From NCBI RefSeq assembly GCF_024166365.1, contig NC_064831.1:50035768-50099767 (forward strand): DNA of 64,000 nucleotides. Direction: 5' to 3'. The position numbers were made by a program, and so were the translations under genes. Source of the DNA: Elephas maximus indicus (Eukaryota > Chordata > Mammalia > Proboscidea > Elephantidae). The notes under the pieces are model-generated. The model had not been told where the DNA came from. It searched no databases and saw nothing but the letters and a program-made list of their open reading frames with translations. Within the stretch, counting starts at the first letter, position 1; the number at the start of each line of letters is the position of its first letter. Shown here in pieces: positions 45,890 to 58,170 of this stretch.

Positions 45890-46200
45890 AGTAGTGGGTA
45901 CAATGGGCACTGGCTATAGTGGAAAGAACCCAAGCACCAGCCCAGTCACCAGCTATGCAAGCTTGGGCAACCCACATAACCTACCTGGGTCTCAATGTTT
46001 CCAACTATGAACAAGAACACAAATTTCAACTACTAAACAGAAGTCAAAGCTTAAACTCTGGAAGCAGAAAGACTCGAGCTCCTATTCTGTTTCCACCATC
46101 TCCTATTTATGGAATTTCAGAGTTTCCTAATCTCCTTCCAGGCTTTGGTTTCCTTATTTATAAATCAAGGGTGATAGCACAGCCTACACAAAAGACAGAA
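45890..46200 (+). repeat. MIR fragments
   Basis: Two MIR-like pieces. One has 'accagctatgcaagcttggg' and 'ctgggtctcaatgtttccaa'. The other has 'tctggaagcagaaagactcg' and 'ggtttccttatttataaatc'. Confidence 0.65.
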
Positions 46201-46212
46201 TTTTGAAAGACT

Positions 46213-48512
46213 AATGGTGTCTTCATTTCATATACTTTTTTTCAACAACATAAATGGTACTACTACACACGTAGACCTCACAGGATGGAAAACACAGGAA
46301 TCAAATTGGCTACATCTGTGGAGAGACAAAGGAAAAGTTCAATATCACCTGTCAGAACAAGGCCAGGGCCAACTGTGGGACAGACAATCAATTGCTTATA
46401 TGCAAGTTCAAGCTGAAGCTGAAAAAAATTAAAAACAAGTCTGCGAGTGCCAAAATACAACCTTGAGTATATCCCTCCTGAATTTGGAGACCATCTTGAG
46501 AATAGATTTGATGCATTGAACACTAACGACCGAAGACCAGATGAGTCGTGGGAAGACATCAAGGACATTATACATAAAGAAAGCAAAAGGTCATTAAAAA
46601 GACAGGAAAGAAAAGACCAAAATGGTTGTCAGAAGAGACTCTGAAATTTGTTCTTGAACGTAGAATAAAAAATGCAAATGGGAGAAATGATGGAGTAAAA
46701 GAGCTGAACAGAAGATTTCAAAGGGTAGCTCAAGAAGACAAAGTAAAATATTATAATGAAATGTGCAAAGATCTGGAGTTAGAAAACCAAAAGGAAAGAA
46801 CACGCTTGGCATTTTTCAAACTGAAGGAACTAAAGAAAAAATTCAAGTCTTGAGTTGCAATTTTGAAAGATTCTATGGGCGAAATATTGAATGACTCAGG
46901 AAGCATCAAAAGCAGATAGAAGGAATACACAGAGTCACTATACCAAAAAGAATTGGTCAGCATTTAACCATTTCAGGAGGTAGAATATGATCAAGAACTG
47001 ATAGTACTGAAGTAAGAAGTCCAAGCTGCTCTGAAGGCATTGTCGAAAAACAAGGCTCCAGGAATTGATGGAATACCAATTGAGATGTTTCAACCAACAG
47101 ATACAGTGCTGGAGGTGTTCACTCGTCTGTGCCAAGAAATTTGGAAGACAGCTACCTGACCAACTGACTGGAAGAGATCCATATTTGCGCCTTCCAGAGA
47201 AAGGTGACCCAACAGAATTCGGAAGTTATAGGACAATGTCATTAATATCACACACTAGTAAAGGTTTGCTGAAGATCATTCAAAAGCGGTTGCTGCAGTA
47301 CATTGACAGGGAACTGCCAGAAATTCAAGCTGGATTCAGAAGAGGACAAAGAACGAGAGATATCACTGCTTATGTCAGATGAATCTTGGCTGAAAGCAGA
47401 TCATACCAGAAAGATGTTTACCTGTTTTATCAACTATGCAAAGGCATTTGACTGTATGGATCATAACAAATTAGGGATAACATTGTGAAAAATGGGAATT
47501 ACAGAACACTTAATTGTGCTCATGCAGAACTCAGACATAGACCAAGAGGAAGCTGTTTGAACAGAGCAAGGGGATACTGCATGGTTTTAAATCAAGAAAG
47601 GTGTGCATCAGGGTTGCACCCTTTTACCACATTATTCAATCTGTATGCTGTGCAAATAATACAAGAAGCTGAAATATATGAAGAAGAATGTGGCATCAAA
47701 ATTGGTAGAAGACTCATTAACAACTTTTGATATGCAGATAACACATCCTTGCTTGCTGAAAAGGAAAAAAGACTTGAACCACTTACTGATGAAGTTCAAA
47801 GATTACAGCCTTCAGTAAGGATTACACCTCAACATAAAGAAAACAAAAATCTTCACAGCTGGACCAATAAGCAACATTATAATAAGTAGAGAAAAGATTG
47901 ACATTGCCAAGGATTTTCTTACTTGGATCCACAATCAACACCCACGGAAGCAGCAGTCAGGAAATCAAACGACTTATTTCATTGGGCAAATCTGCTGCAA
48001 AAGGTCTCTATAAAGGCTGTTCAAAAGCGAAGATGTCACTTTGAGGACTAAGGTGTGCCTGACCAAAGCCATGATATTTTCAGTTACCTCATACGTGTTT
48101 AAAAGCTAGACAAAGAATAACAAAGACCAAAGAAGAATTGATGCCTTTGAATTATGGAGTTGGGGAAGAATATTGTATATACCGTGGACTGCCAGAAGAA
48201 CGAACAAGTTTGTCTTGGAAGAAATACAGCCAGAGTGCTCCTTGGAAGTGGGGATGGAGAGACTTCGTCTCCCATACTTTGGACATGTTATAAGGAAGGA
48301 CCAGTCCCTGAAGAAGGACATCATGCTTGGTAAAGTAGAGGGTCAGGGAAAAAGAGCAAGACCTTCAAGGAGATGGATTGACACAGTGGCTGCAACAATG
48401 GGCTCAAACGTAACGATTGTGAGGATGGCACAGAACTGGGCAGTGTTTCATTCTGTTGTACTTAGGTCATGATGAGTCAGAAATGATTCAACAGCCACTA
48501 ACAACATGTGTT
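46213..48512 (+). mobile_element. RTE-clade LINE, 5'-truncated and decayed
   Basis: About 2.3 kb of RTE (BovB-like) ORF2 in sense, spread over frame-shifted pieces. Recognisable stretches are YNLEYIPPEFGDHLENRFDAL before the RT, IDGIPIEM-like sequence near 47065, the RT block ELPEIQAGFRRGQRTRDI, IGRRLINN then YADN (catalytic box, second D lost), and a C-terminal part matching 28355-28711. Many stops and frameshifts. It ends with a degenerate tail (gatgagtcagaaatgattca). It lacks the endonuclease start and is dead. Confidence 0.93.
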
Positions 48513-50642
48513 AATATGATGGTCAAATTAGAGAATGTATTTTTAATATTTACTAAGTAATGAAGATCGTACAACATGAAAAATTTCCAATCTGAGAAGT
48601 TGGTGCCTATTCTTAAGTATACATTTTCTTTCATGAATTGAAACTTAAACTCTTGAAATGAATTTATCAGAGGACTGCTTTGATATATAATGACCTAGGA
48701 CTGAGTAAGTCCTCAGAAATTCTTATGGAAGGAAGAAAAAGATTAAGAGACAGAGAGAAAGATGGAAGGCAGGAAAGAAGGGAGGGAAGAAGGGAAGCAA
48801 GCACACACTCAGGCTGCCTGGTTTCCAAGATTTTGTAAAGGCTGAGAGACCAGCTGATGAGGGCATGGGGCATTACCTTAGTTCCTTCATCCTGACGCTT
48901 TCAGGCTGTAGAAGCCCTACCAAGTACCACCACAAGTATACAGCCTACAAAGCGATATACAGCATCCACCACGGAAGGAAATTAAACCCTTGGGACCCAA
49001 AGCCCAAGAGCTACCCACCGCCCTTCACGGGTAAGGGCATAACTAGGCTTCCTCTTCCTAGTGAAGAGAAATAGATGGACTAGGCAAGAGATTCAGTATG
49101 AGGCCTGCTCTGTGTCTCACGACATTAGGGAAAGTATATTAGTCACAACTCCTCCAGAATCCAGCCGAAACTGGCTCAAGCCAAAAGAAAAAGTCTTGGT
49201 TCACACAAAAGTGCAGGATTAGGATTCAGGATTTTTTGGTTCCAAGGGCTCACAGAATTCACACAAAGTCAGCAAGATCCAATCTCTTTCTCTTTCCTGG
49301 CCCCCTGTAAGGACTTCGCTTTAGCTTCTGTCTCAGAAGCTCCTAGAAATAATTCTTAACTGCAAGAAGCCCAAAGAGAAAGTTCTTTCTCAGCAGCCCA
49401 AACAAAATCCTGGGTTTGCATCTCATTTGCCTGGCTGGTGTTTCTGTAGCCAACCATACAATAGCGTAACAGTACTGAATTTAATTGAATTGTTAGTGAT
49501 CCAAAAGTATTTCCAGGTGCCTTAGGCTCATTGTTTTGAACTTTATTGGGCATTATATCAAAAGACAAAGAATATCCATTAATTGACTATTACAGAGCAA
49601 GGAGCCTACCACCAACCAGCAAGGCAGTTGACTGATATGTCTGCAGCCCTAGTCTGCACAAATGCGATCAGCAAAGTTCATTGCAAAAATGTTGGACTGG
49701 TCACCTTCCGGTGGCCATAAAAACACTTCTTATACACAAGTCACACTGTGCCTTGAAAGACAGACTTATTTCCTGTTTCATATTAATATTTATTATGTTG
49801 GGCAGTCATAGGATGTTTATTGGAGCTTGGTCTCTGCAATTTATTAGAACCACAGGGAACAAAAATGATCTCTTGCAAACTGAAGTATCATGACAGTATT
49901 TAATAGCCTTGTTTGACAACATCATGGTTTATCACGTCTGGCTCATTTTGAAAATTATTTCACATTAAATGAGTTACCTTTTAGGAAAGAATGAAGGGAG
50001 ATGGAAAGAATAATCCTTTAATAAGAGAAATTTAAAACTCAGCTAATTAAGAGAAAAATATTTCTAATCTAGGTCTACATGAATTTGATTTTTTTTTTAG
50101 TAACTATGAGTTGGAATCGACTTGATGGTAACGAGTAAGCCAGATCAACTAGAAGGCAATAAAGCCTATCTACTACTGGTCCACACCGCTGCCAGCTGCT
50201 GCTTCAAGGGTCTAGTAAAATCAGCCCTTGTAGGATAAGTCTACTTCTTTTCTTCCTAGAGACACACAGCCTTTTCTGAACTTGGACAGTGATTTTATAA
50301 AGAGTGCTGTTTTATTTACTTGCAATTAATCATGCTCAACTGTAAACAAAGTGTCTGTTTTAGTTCTGCTGACAATTATCCACTTGTCAACATCTCCCTC
50401 AAGTACCTTCAGTATCTGGCTATGGCAGGAAACCTCTACATGAAAAGGAGTGTTTGTCTCAGGAAAAAGATGGTGAGGCCCAGGGTTTCATCGGTTTTCT
50501 TGGCCCATGGGCAGTCACAATTGTGTTGTAACTAATGTCACCTGGGTACCTTGATGAGGATGTATGTTGTCAGACGGTGAAGGGTTTCTCAGGATTTCCT
50601 TTCAACCCTGTGTTTGCACCTTGAGAGTCTTGCAGATGGGAG
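48513..50642. other. Repeat-poor DNA at start of FOXB1 upstream territory
   Basis: Mostly unique. Contains a purine-rich GGAA/GAAG tract at about 48733-48802 and a small AfroSINE scrap. The segment 49130-49340 may be an unclassified old repeat. The AT-rich stretch 49900-50090 (tttaataagagaaatttaaa, cagctaattaagagaaaaat) has TAAT words. No gene supported. Confidence 0.5.
50098..50138 (+). repeat. AfroSINE tail scrap
   Basis: About 40 bp matching only the SINE/RTE tail (taactatgagttggaatcg, acttgatggtaacgag). It is the last recognisable retrotransposon piece before FOXB1. Confidence 0.65.
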
Positions 50643-50668
50643 CTGGGGGGGGGGGGGGCGGGGAGGGA
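50643..50668 (+). repeat. G-rich homopolymeric tract
   Basis: An uninterrupted G run followed by CGGGGAGGGAG. A possible G-quadruplex or assembly-difficult site. A second G run is at 51014-51025. Confidence 0.9.
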
Positions 50669-51814
50669 GAGGGTTGATATTTTATAAACTACCAGGCACA
50701 GATGACAGCTCCAGAAGTTGCTGAGGCGTCTGTCCCTCTATTAGTGACATTCCATGAGATCAAGAGAACCAAACTGTGTTTTAATTGGCCATCATTTATG
50801 TGAGGAATGCTTAGTGAGTTTTGTTATGAATCCACCAGGAATTGGCATGACTTTCTCCACTGCACCAACACCCTTTTGCTTTGGGATGGCTTCCCCCCAC
50901 CCCTTATTTAAAAATGTGTAGAGTATAGAGGAAGTCTCTGCAGAGATTACTAATATTTTGCAACAGAGTACTGTTTTAAGGGCAAAACAAATATTACATT
51001 TGGTGGTTTGTTGTGGGGGGGGGGTTACTATTGTGTTCTTTGGAGCTCCCCTTGAGGAAGGGAGCCGGAAGCTTCACCTGAGCGCCCAGACTATATTCAT
51101 TCTACTCTTTGATCAATAGTAGCGGAGAGAAACCCTGTACACCAGGCGGGAGAGGAACTGGCTGCAAGGAGGGAGAATGTATAAGTTATTTACTTAGATT
51201 TTACACTCCGGAGATTAATTTGCACCCACTTTAAAACCAAAGAGATTCAAATCACTTGGCACCACTCCCTGGTAGTTGGATTCCTGAGTGTCGAGTTCGC
51301 GTGGTAGCTAGCCGGCGAGGACGTAGCTGACCAAGAGAAACCAAGCGTCTGGCGCGGTCAGTCCAAAGTCCGGATCCATCGAAAGTGGCCCAGAGCCAAC
51401 TTCGAATCCAGAAGAATGACCTCCATGGCGAGGGACACTGAGGTCCAGGATGGCGGGACAGGCTTCACCAGCGGCTGCAGGATGGCCACAGAAACCAGCT
51501 AAGGTGGACCGACCGAATGGGGGGCGGAGGGATTAGGAGGGGAGGTAGCTCGCCAGGGGTCTTTCTGCGTAGCTCCTTTTCCTGGCGAAAGCTTATCAAT
51601 CCAACTGCACTTAATTGATTTTAATGAGTGTGGGGGGGGGTTCTCCACATTAACGACTGCCCCGGGTCATCAGCCTTCGCGGGCGCTGCTCCCGGTGCAG
51701 GTGTCCCGTCGCCGGCCGGCCTGTCCGGCGACTCGGGCTCCCGCCTTGCCGCCTGGGTTTTGGGCCCTAGAGGTGGGAGAACCCGGATCCTGGCCGGGCC
51801 GCCGCCCCTTTTCA
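50669..51814. other. Unique DNA becoming GC-rich
   Basis: No repeat families. CpG density rises from about 51290. A long sense/antisense open stretch around 51621-51833 is due to GC content, not a gene. Confidence 0.5.
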
Positions 51815-52030
51815 CCTGGTAATTTATGCACAATTAATTGAGATATCTTTTATACTTGATGTGTTGCAAAATTAATGCCTAATTTATGTAATTAGTCAAT
51901 TAGCTCTAATTCCAGCGTATGCTCCCGATGCCCAGAAGGTGTTCTGTTTCCCAGGTACTCATTTTGATGTCATGAAATGCAGCCAATTAATTCCACATGC
52001 GTATTAATTTGGGATCTCTTCAGCAGTTCC
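51815..52030. promoter_or_regulatory. Candidate enhancer A (TAAT-rich island)
   Basis: Sharp change from CpG-rich flanks to about 200 bp of AT-rich sequence with eight TAAT cores. These include TAATTA at the centre and two copies of TAATTTATG. This pattern is typical of homeodomain-bound conserved elements near developmental genes. Function is inferred only. Confidence 0.5.
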
Positions 52031-52680
52031 CTTTGTGGAAGTCATTTTAATATTTGTCTTTCTAACCTTTTGGGGTAGGGTGGGGGAGGCGCAGGTGGGT
52101 GTGAGCTGCAGGTGGGCGCGAATCTGGATGATGACTGAGGGATGGCACCCGTCACGGGGCAGGGTGCTCAGACAAAGGCGCCAAGTGACGGGGGTGGGGG
52201 GGGGACGGTGCTGGGCTCAGCAAGCCCTTCTGGGGCGTGTGGCCGCGGACCCCATCTAGTGCGTTTGCGCGTGTCTTTGGGCAACAGTGAGCCTCAGGGC
52301 GAGGAGGCTGAGGCGCTTGGACTTGATGACCGTAACTCCCCTGAGCGCTCTCGCGGTCCCGGGACAAGTTGCTCTAGCCCAGTCAACCCCATTCCCTGGC
52401 GAGAGCGAGAGGCTTTCATTTGCGTCCTGAAGAACTGCTCAAATGTCCAGGCCAGTCCCGAGGGCAGAAAGCGAGTGGGCTCCTCTGCGGTCGTGGCTCG
52501 TACTCCCAGATACCCTGCTGCTTCCCGGGTGCCAGAAGCCGGGACGCCCGCGGTCACCGAAGCTGCGGGGTGGAGGCAGAGGGGAGCTGCGCCTGCCTTT
52601 CGGCCAGCGCCAGCCGCCGTCTGCCTTCCTCTGGCCGGGAGTGAAGACCAAGCAGGGCGAAAGTTTACTTTCCAAGTTAT
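52031..52680. other. GC/CpG-rich unique block
   Basis: CpG-rich, no gene. Frames are open in several phases at once (for example 198 codons at 52142-52738) because stops are rare. No domain visible. A G run is at about 52188-52204. Confidence 0.5.
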
Positions 52681-53015
52681 AGGGTGGCACGTTAAAACTT
52701 TTATCTTTTTTGGACAAATTAATGAGCAATTTAATTAATGAAATCCGAGAGCAGTGCAAGTGCTATGATAATGAAGTTAAATGAGAGCAGAGTAAAATAT
52801 TCACTAATCCAGCGCATTGCCAAATATCCCCTTAATTCTGCTTAACACTAAAAGGGTTTTGAGCACCGTAATGAGATTCCTCTGTCTGCTAATTAATTGA
52901 CACGCTCCTGAATATTCATATGAGCTAGCACCAGTACGTTCCTAATTGCACCATGGACTAGATCTCAGAGGAAAGGAAATCGCCATAGACTTAATTAAAA
53001 TAATGTATTCCGGAT
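52681..53015. promoter_or_regulatory. Candidate enhancer B (dense TAAT/TAATTA cluster)
   Basis: About 330 bp with twelve TAAT cores on the plus strand and three TAATTA palindromes. It also has 'aatattcatatgagc' and 'atccccttaattctg' words. It is flanked on both sides by CpG-rich DNA and has no repeats or frame. Looks like a homeodomain-type conserved non-coding element. Conservation was not tested. Confidence 0.55.
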
Positions 53016-53797
53016 CCAGGACGGGGAAAGATGAGACATTTGCCTGCGAGCGCGCTAAGAAAGTGGCACCTGGTTGGTGGAGGGAGAGAAATCAAACGTG
53101 GGCGCCTGGCCTGAAATAGGCGGCGTGGGACGCGCAGGGAAGCCGTTCTGCTTCTGAAAACCGCGCGACGCTCACTCCCAACCCCGCCGCCTGGGCGGCC
53201 GTGGCCCCTAGGAGCCCCGGTGTTCCTGCAACCCTGCGCGGGGCCGCCCCACCCGAGGAGGGTGGCTCCAGCCCAGCGACCTCTCTCTTCCCTGCAGACC
53301 CTCAGGCTGGTCGGAAATGCCCTCTGCAGAGGCGCCTGGGGGAACGTCGTCCGTTAGGAAATTCCCAGGGAAACTTTTCCCAGAGGTGATCGAAGCTCAC
53401 CCAACTCTCCCTACTCAGGTTGGGATCTGAGAGAAGGGGCTGGCATTTCTCTTTGGGGAAGGCTCACAGCTTGGGGGAGGTGGCACGGATTCCAAGACAC
53501 TGTCCTCTCTCCCGGCTCCCACTCCCATGGGAAGCTTCTTAGGCCCCAAAACTGAAGCTGCTAAATTCTGGGACCGCCTCCTTTTCCGGGCGAGGCCAGT
53601 GCCGGAGCGCATCCCTGTGGAGCTCACCTCGGCCGGGAGGAGGGAAACAGGCTGTGGACATGTATGTGGGGGCTCCACGGCTAAGCCATTTTCACCAAAG
53701 CCGCGCCAGAGCAATAAACTCGGGTTCCTCTGAAAGAGCTTTCCCCCTCCCTCGCTTCTTTTTTTTGGGGGGGGGAGGGGACGCCACAGGTTAGAAA
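53016..53797. other. GC-rich unique block
   Basis: CpG-rich sequence with several overlapping open frames, none with a motif. A short G run is at 53766-53780. Confidence 0.45.
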
Positions 53798-53990
53798 CTA
53801 AAAAGAGTTTATTCGAAGACATACAAATGCATATTTATTATACACATGTAGGCATTAACAATGTAAATCACACCGCCAGCAGTTGCTGGTTGTTTATTCA
53901 TTAGATCTTTAGAAAATCTACATTGCCTCCAGACAGCGCGAGGATAATGTGAAATACACAAGCAGTTTACATAGCCAGCTTCCACGCCGA
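53798..53990. promoter_or_regulatory. Candidate enhancer C with forkhead-like word
   Basis: AT-rich island between GC-rich blocks. Holds 'acaaatgcatatttattata', 'gcattaacaatgtaaatc' and TGTTTAT (reverse of ATAAACA, a forkhead-type core) near 53888. No repeats. Confidence 0.45.
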
Positions 53991-54745
53991 GCTCCGTGCT
54001 CCGGGACTCCGAGTCATCAACAGGTCGCGGGATCCGGACGCGAAGGGAAACCTAAGTGGCTAATAATGACAGAAGATCTGGGGAACCTACGAGGCCCACA
54101 GCTCCCTCGGCCCTTTTGAAAGGGGTAGAAGACACGGAGGAAGGGGAAGAAAGTGCCTCACTATGTATTCTGTTCTACCCCCTTGGTGTGTAGCTTTTCT
54201 CTTTTTTAAACTGCAATTACAGGAGAAAAAAAAATAGGTGAAGAGGATGAAATGATAGAAGGAAAAGATGGATATCCTCCCCAAGCTGCGGGTATTCAGG
54301 AGCGCGCGGGACCAGCGATCCAAACTCTTTTCTAGGCAAGAAGTGGGAAGGGAGAGGTTTTCTTCACCGCCCGCGCGGGAAGAAAAGGCAGCCCACCTTA
54401 GTTAAGAAAAGCCCTCAGCTGCACTGATCAACCCGCTGTGGCCACCATGAATGGTTATGGCTCCCAAGAAAATCACCTGCTGGGTCACCCTTTGGGGAAT
54501 TCTGACACATGGGTTCTAGATGTACTCAAAAGCTGGAGAAGAGGAGTTCCCTTAAAGGAAAAGCGGCAGCGCAGGAGGTATAGATAATATTTATATACTA
54601 CAAAAAAAATTTTTTTTACTTAATAGTTATATAAAAAAATATAGTATGTTGTATTTACTTATTATATGTAATATCTACATGTTATAATGTTTGCATATTA
54701 CATATATAATATATATTTACTGAATTCTTTCCTAATAAGCCTAAA
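53991..54745. other. Unique DNA with AT-rich run
   Basis: The segment 54575-54722 is extremely AT-rich, with repeated TATATA/ATATTTA words, and may be low-complexity. The remainder is unique with no gene. Confidence 0.5.
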
Positions 54746-55540
54746 TACGTGGGGAAGTGGGCGGGTTGCATACTAGGGTCGCTTGTGATGGGGCCGGGGC
54801 GGGGGGACGGTGCCGGCAGTCAGCCACAGTTGGAAGGACCAAAGTCTCCTAAAAACTGCGCTGCTCCTAAGAGCTGTCCGGCTAGTGATTTCCCGGCTGT
54901 CTGCCTCCACCCCACTGCCTCCCACGACGCCGCGGAGACGTGGCGGTGACCCGGTGCGCAGTGGAAGTTTGTTTGGTTTATCTCTTTCTTTCCCTCCTCT
55001 TCTCCTCTTCCTTTCTTTCGGAGGCTGGGCTGGCTGCTACAGGAGTAAAAGCACCGCCATCCCGGCCAGGAGCCCCGGATGGGCAGGCAGCGAGCTGTCT
55101 GCGGACCCGAAACCTGGTGTCCGGGCGGCTGCGGGAACCGAAAGTGAAGTTCGAGACAGAAGGGGTGAAGGCTGGGGCGGGAAAGGAAACGGAGGGCAGG
55201 GGAAAGAGAAACAGAGGAACACCGAGGGCAGTGGTCGCCGTGCTGAGCGTCGATGAGCCCTCGGGGCGACCCTTGCTTCCCCCACAGCTTGTCAGTAAAC
55301 TGCGACCACAGCGAGTCCGCAAGGTGGCTCGGCGCTGCGCGGGCGCGGGAAGCCGGGGCCGTGGGACGCGTGCTGGAGCGCTTAGGGGGCCCGCACCCAG
55401 CTCCCCGACCTCCAAGCGGAGCCCCGGCGCCAGGTGAGACCTGCCTGAGCGGAAGGACCCGGGCGCCCCCGGACAGCGAGAGTCGGGTGGCCCCGCAGGC
55501 CCCGCCAAGCCCCGCCTCCTAGCCATTCTTAGCCGAGGAG
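54746..55540. promoter_or_regulatory. Upstream CpG-island-like block
   Basis: Dense CpG sequence about 7.5 kb before FOXB1, with a GGGCGGGG-like start (54793-54810). A splice-donor-like CAG/GTGAGAC is at 55431-55439. It could be a promoter of a non-coding or alternative transcript, or simply a CpG-rich regulatory block. The overlapping frames (up to 201 codons, both strands) have no motif and arise from GC content. Confidence 0.45.
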
Positions 55541-56840
55541 GCCGGAGAGGATCAGCAGCTTTCTTTCTTTCTTTCTTTTTCAAACTCGCTGTGTGGGTGG
55601 CAGCTCAGTGGGGGACGCATGGAGACAAAAACCAAAAAGCACAAACGGGGGTGAGGGGCTCGGGAGACAGAGAGAGAGGGAGAGAAAGAGAGAAATCACA
55701 TAGTTTAACCTTCCCAGGAACGCAGCGAGCTATTACATCTGAAGGCTGTTGTTGGTCTTCCGTGAAGCCTGCTTCTGCCATTAAGAAAACACATAGCGCA
55801 CAGGTTCAGCCGGCCCAGCTCTCCTCCCCGGCCAGCCTGAACAAACCAAGCAGAAGGGCGAGGCTTTAAGGCTGGAGACCTACAGGTTTCAAAACAAAAC
55901 AGAAGAGAAGCACCAACAAAGATGACGGATGCAAAATCGTCTTCATTGTAAGGTCTGCAGTTCCCACAGAATCCGAGTTGATTCAAGTTTATGAGCAAAG
56001 CACATTTAACCTAATGTCCAGGGTTTATCTCAACGGTCTTCTGCAATCAACAGCCTACGTATTGCGGAAAACACAATCAAAGGGGTTGAAAACTGTTTTT
56101 CTCACTTATTGGAAGCTTTTGAAACACTTTATAAAGCTAAAGACTGCCTCCCTGTTTCTGCTTTTTCAAAATCCTTCCACGAGTATAACATTTTAAGACT
56201 AAATGCCCAGGCAGAGACACTGATCTTCCCCCCGCCCCAGAAGCAAACAAGTAATTCCCCACAAAGAAAATGGATACGAAAAGTAGAGGCTGTTTTCCCT
56301 CCCCCTCCCCACTTAAAAGAAAAAGACCCTCTGCTCCACCCCGCTATTAAACAAAACACAATACCTTTTTCTGGGTGGTACTGTGCAGAAGTTGATTCGG
56401 TTTTGACAATGTTGTTTAGCTATCATTTGCTATTTTGAATGAATGGGAGCAATCCCCCCTTTTACAACATTTGTTTCCTATTATGGAGAGGTGCAGCAGT
56501 TGAGGGCAGACATTGAAAGTGGCTGTTTGATTCTCTTTTTCATCCCCCTGACCCTGCTTTTGTCCCTCCTCACCCTGGGAATGTCACGCCTCGCTACTTC
56601 ACTTTGAGATGCTCGAGAAAGTGGCTTTGTTATTCCCTTTTAGACACACACGAAATTGTTCTCATTCCCCCCGCTGTAAAAGATACTTCACATCGAGACT
56701 CGGTTCACAAGTGCAATGCAATTTGGCTTAGTCCAACCTTTGTTCTGCTTGTACAAATGAGCGAACAGTGCACACATTATACAGTTGGTCTACTGCTGTC
56801 TTAACCCCAGAGTTAGGGGCTGGGAGAAAAGCAAGTTAAT
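55541..56840. other. Unique repeat-poor DNA
   Basis: Contains a short TTTC run (55559-55580) and a GAGA-rich patch (55664-55694). The rest is unique without a gene. Confidence 0.5.
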
Positions 56841-58170
56841 CCCTTCAATACCAAAGTGGCTTTAGCAATATTTCCTCCAATAATGATATAGATTTGAATT
56901 GTTCTTCTATTTCAAACAGCGCAGAGTAAAACTTATGAGAAGGGTTTAACAACAACAACAACAAATCCTTCCACCAACCTTTTGCAAACAATATTTGGAC
57001 AAATACACTTGTAGGGTTGGTAATACCCATTTGAAAGCTATGCAATTGTGCAAAGGAGGAATTCGATTTGGAAACTAAGGTTTTAAAGCCTTGAGGTCTC
57101 AGAGCAAACCACGTCCAAGCAAAGACCAAATGGTATCTGGCAAGTGGATTCCAAAGAGAGGACATTGGGCTGAGCAGGCAAAGTTGTTGCCACAGGCACG
57201 GAAATTTCCCACTCACTGTAAGACTGGTTGGCACTTCTTGGGCATGGGTGGGAGGGGGCAAACAGGACCAAGACCTAAAGCTAGCTGTTTGTTCTGTGCT
57301 TGTTTTTTTGAGGTGGAGGGGAAGCCGGGCCTTCCATATTCTGCAAACTTCTGCAGCTGCTTGGGAAGCACTCCTCAAGTAGGGCTGGCTGTTGCCTCTC
57401 CCTTCCCTCACCCCCCAAGCAAAACACAGATTTAACTTCAGGGTCCCGACCTTAGCCGGAGACCTTACCCACACCCTGGCAAGCTGGCCTTGGCTAAGCA
57501 GGGGCGACAAGGGCTGAAGTTGAGCCCCTAGTTTGTTTGGATGGGCGAGCAGAGGTGGAGAGTCTTGCCTTTCTGAGAACTCAGTAAGATGGACTGGGAG
57601 GGAAGAACTGGCTTTATTTAGGCACCATATTGCTCATCGAAAGTTTGTGTTTCAACCTCCTGCCCTGTAGTTCCAAACTCCATGTAGCCAAGTTTCCCGG
57701 CAGACATTTTCCCTACGAGTTGGAGGAAGAAGTGGGCTTCTTCGGCTGCCAAGCGAAGGCGGCGGTGGGGGCGCTCGGGTGGATGCCGAGTTCTTTGGCT
57801 GCTTTCGCACAAGGGCGGAAAGTGTGTCCCCTCAGCCGCCTCTCTCTCGGGCAGTTTGATTTCTCACCGGGGTCGGAGTGGCGCAGTAGGCGGTTCCAAC
57901 TCCCGGGATGTTGCGGAAGAGTCGCTGGATTTCCAGTGCCACAGCGCCTAGCCTGGTGAGGTCTCTGGGCCCCGCGAGCCGGTATGTGCGAGCAGTGCGG
58001 TGCCCCCGGGACAAGAGAACTCCCCGAGTGGGGTCTCTCTGGTCCCCAGGTCCAGAGTGCCAAATCCTGGCCACGCCGTGAGGCCAGGGCGTGGGGTGGG
58101 GAGGTGGGGATACAGATTCCGAGGACAAACGGCCTCCAGGAGACTCAGGACGACATTTTTTTTTTTTAAT
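56841..58170. other. Unique repeat-poor DNA, partly CpG-rich
   Basis: Includes a CAA run (56949-56963) and CpG-rich sequence at 57740-58080. The 221-codon minus-strand frame at 56845-57510 has no recognisable domain and is not called. Confidence 0.5.

Noticed and set aside
46447..47730. Chain of small frames as an intact RTE gene
   Set aside because: Frames are shifted against each other with stops between them, and the catalytic box is degenerate. Annotated as a dead element instead.
54978..55583. 201-codon minus-strand frame and overlapping plus-strand frames
   Set aside because: Simultaneously open frames on both strands in a CpG-rich block. Composition effect.
56845..57510. 221-codon minus-strand frame
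   Set aside because: No domain, no repeat of known coding families, and an overlapping plus-strand frame. Most likely chance.
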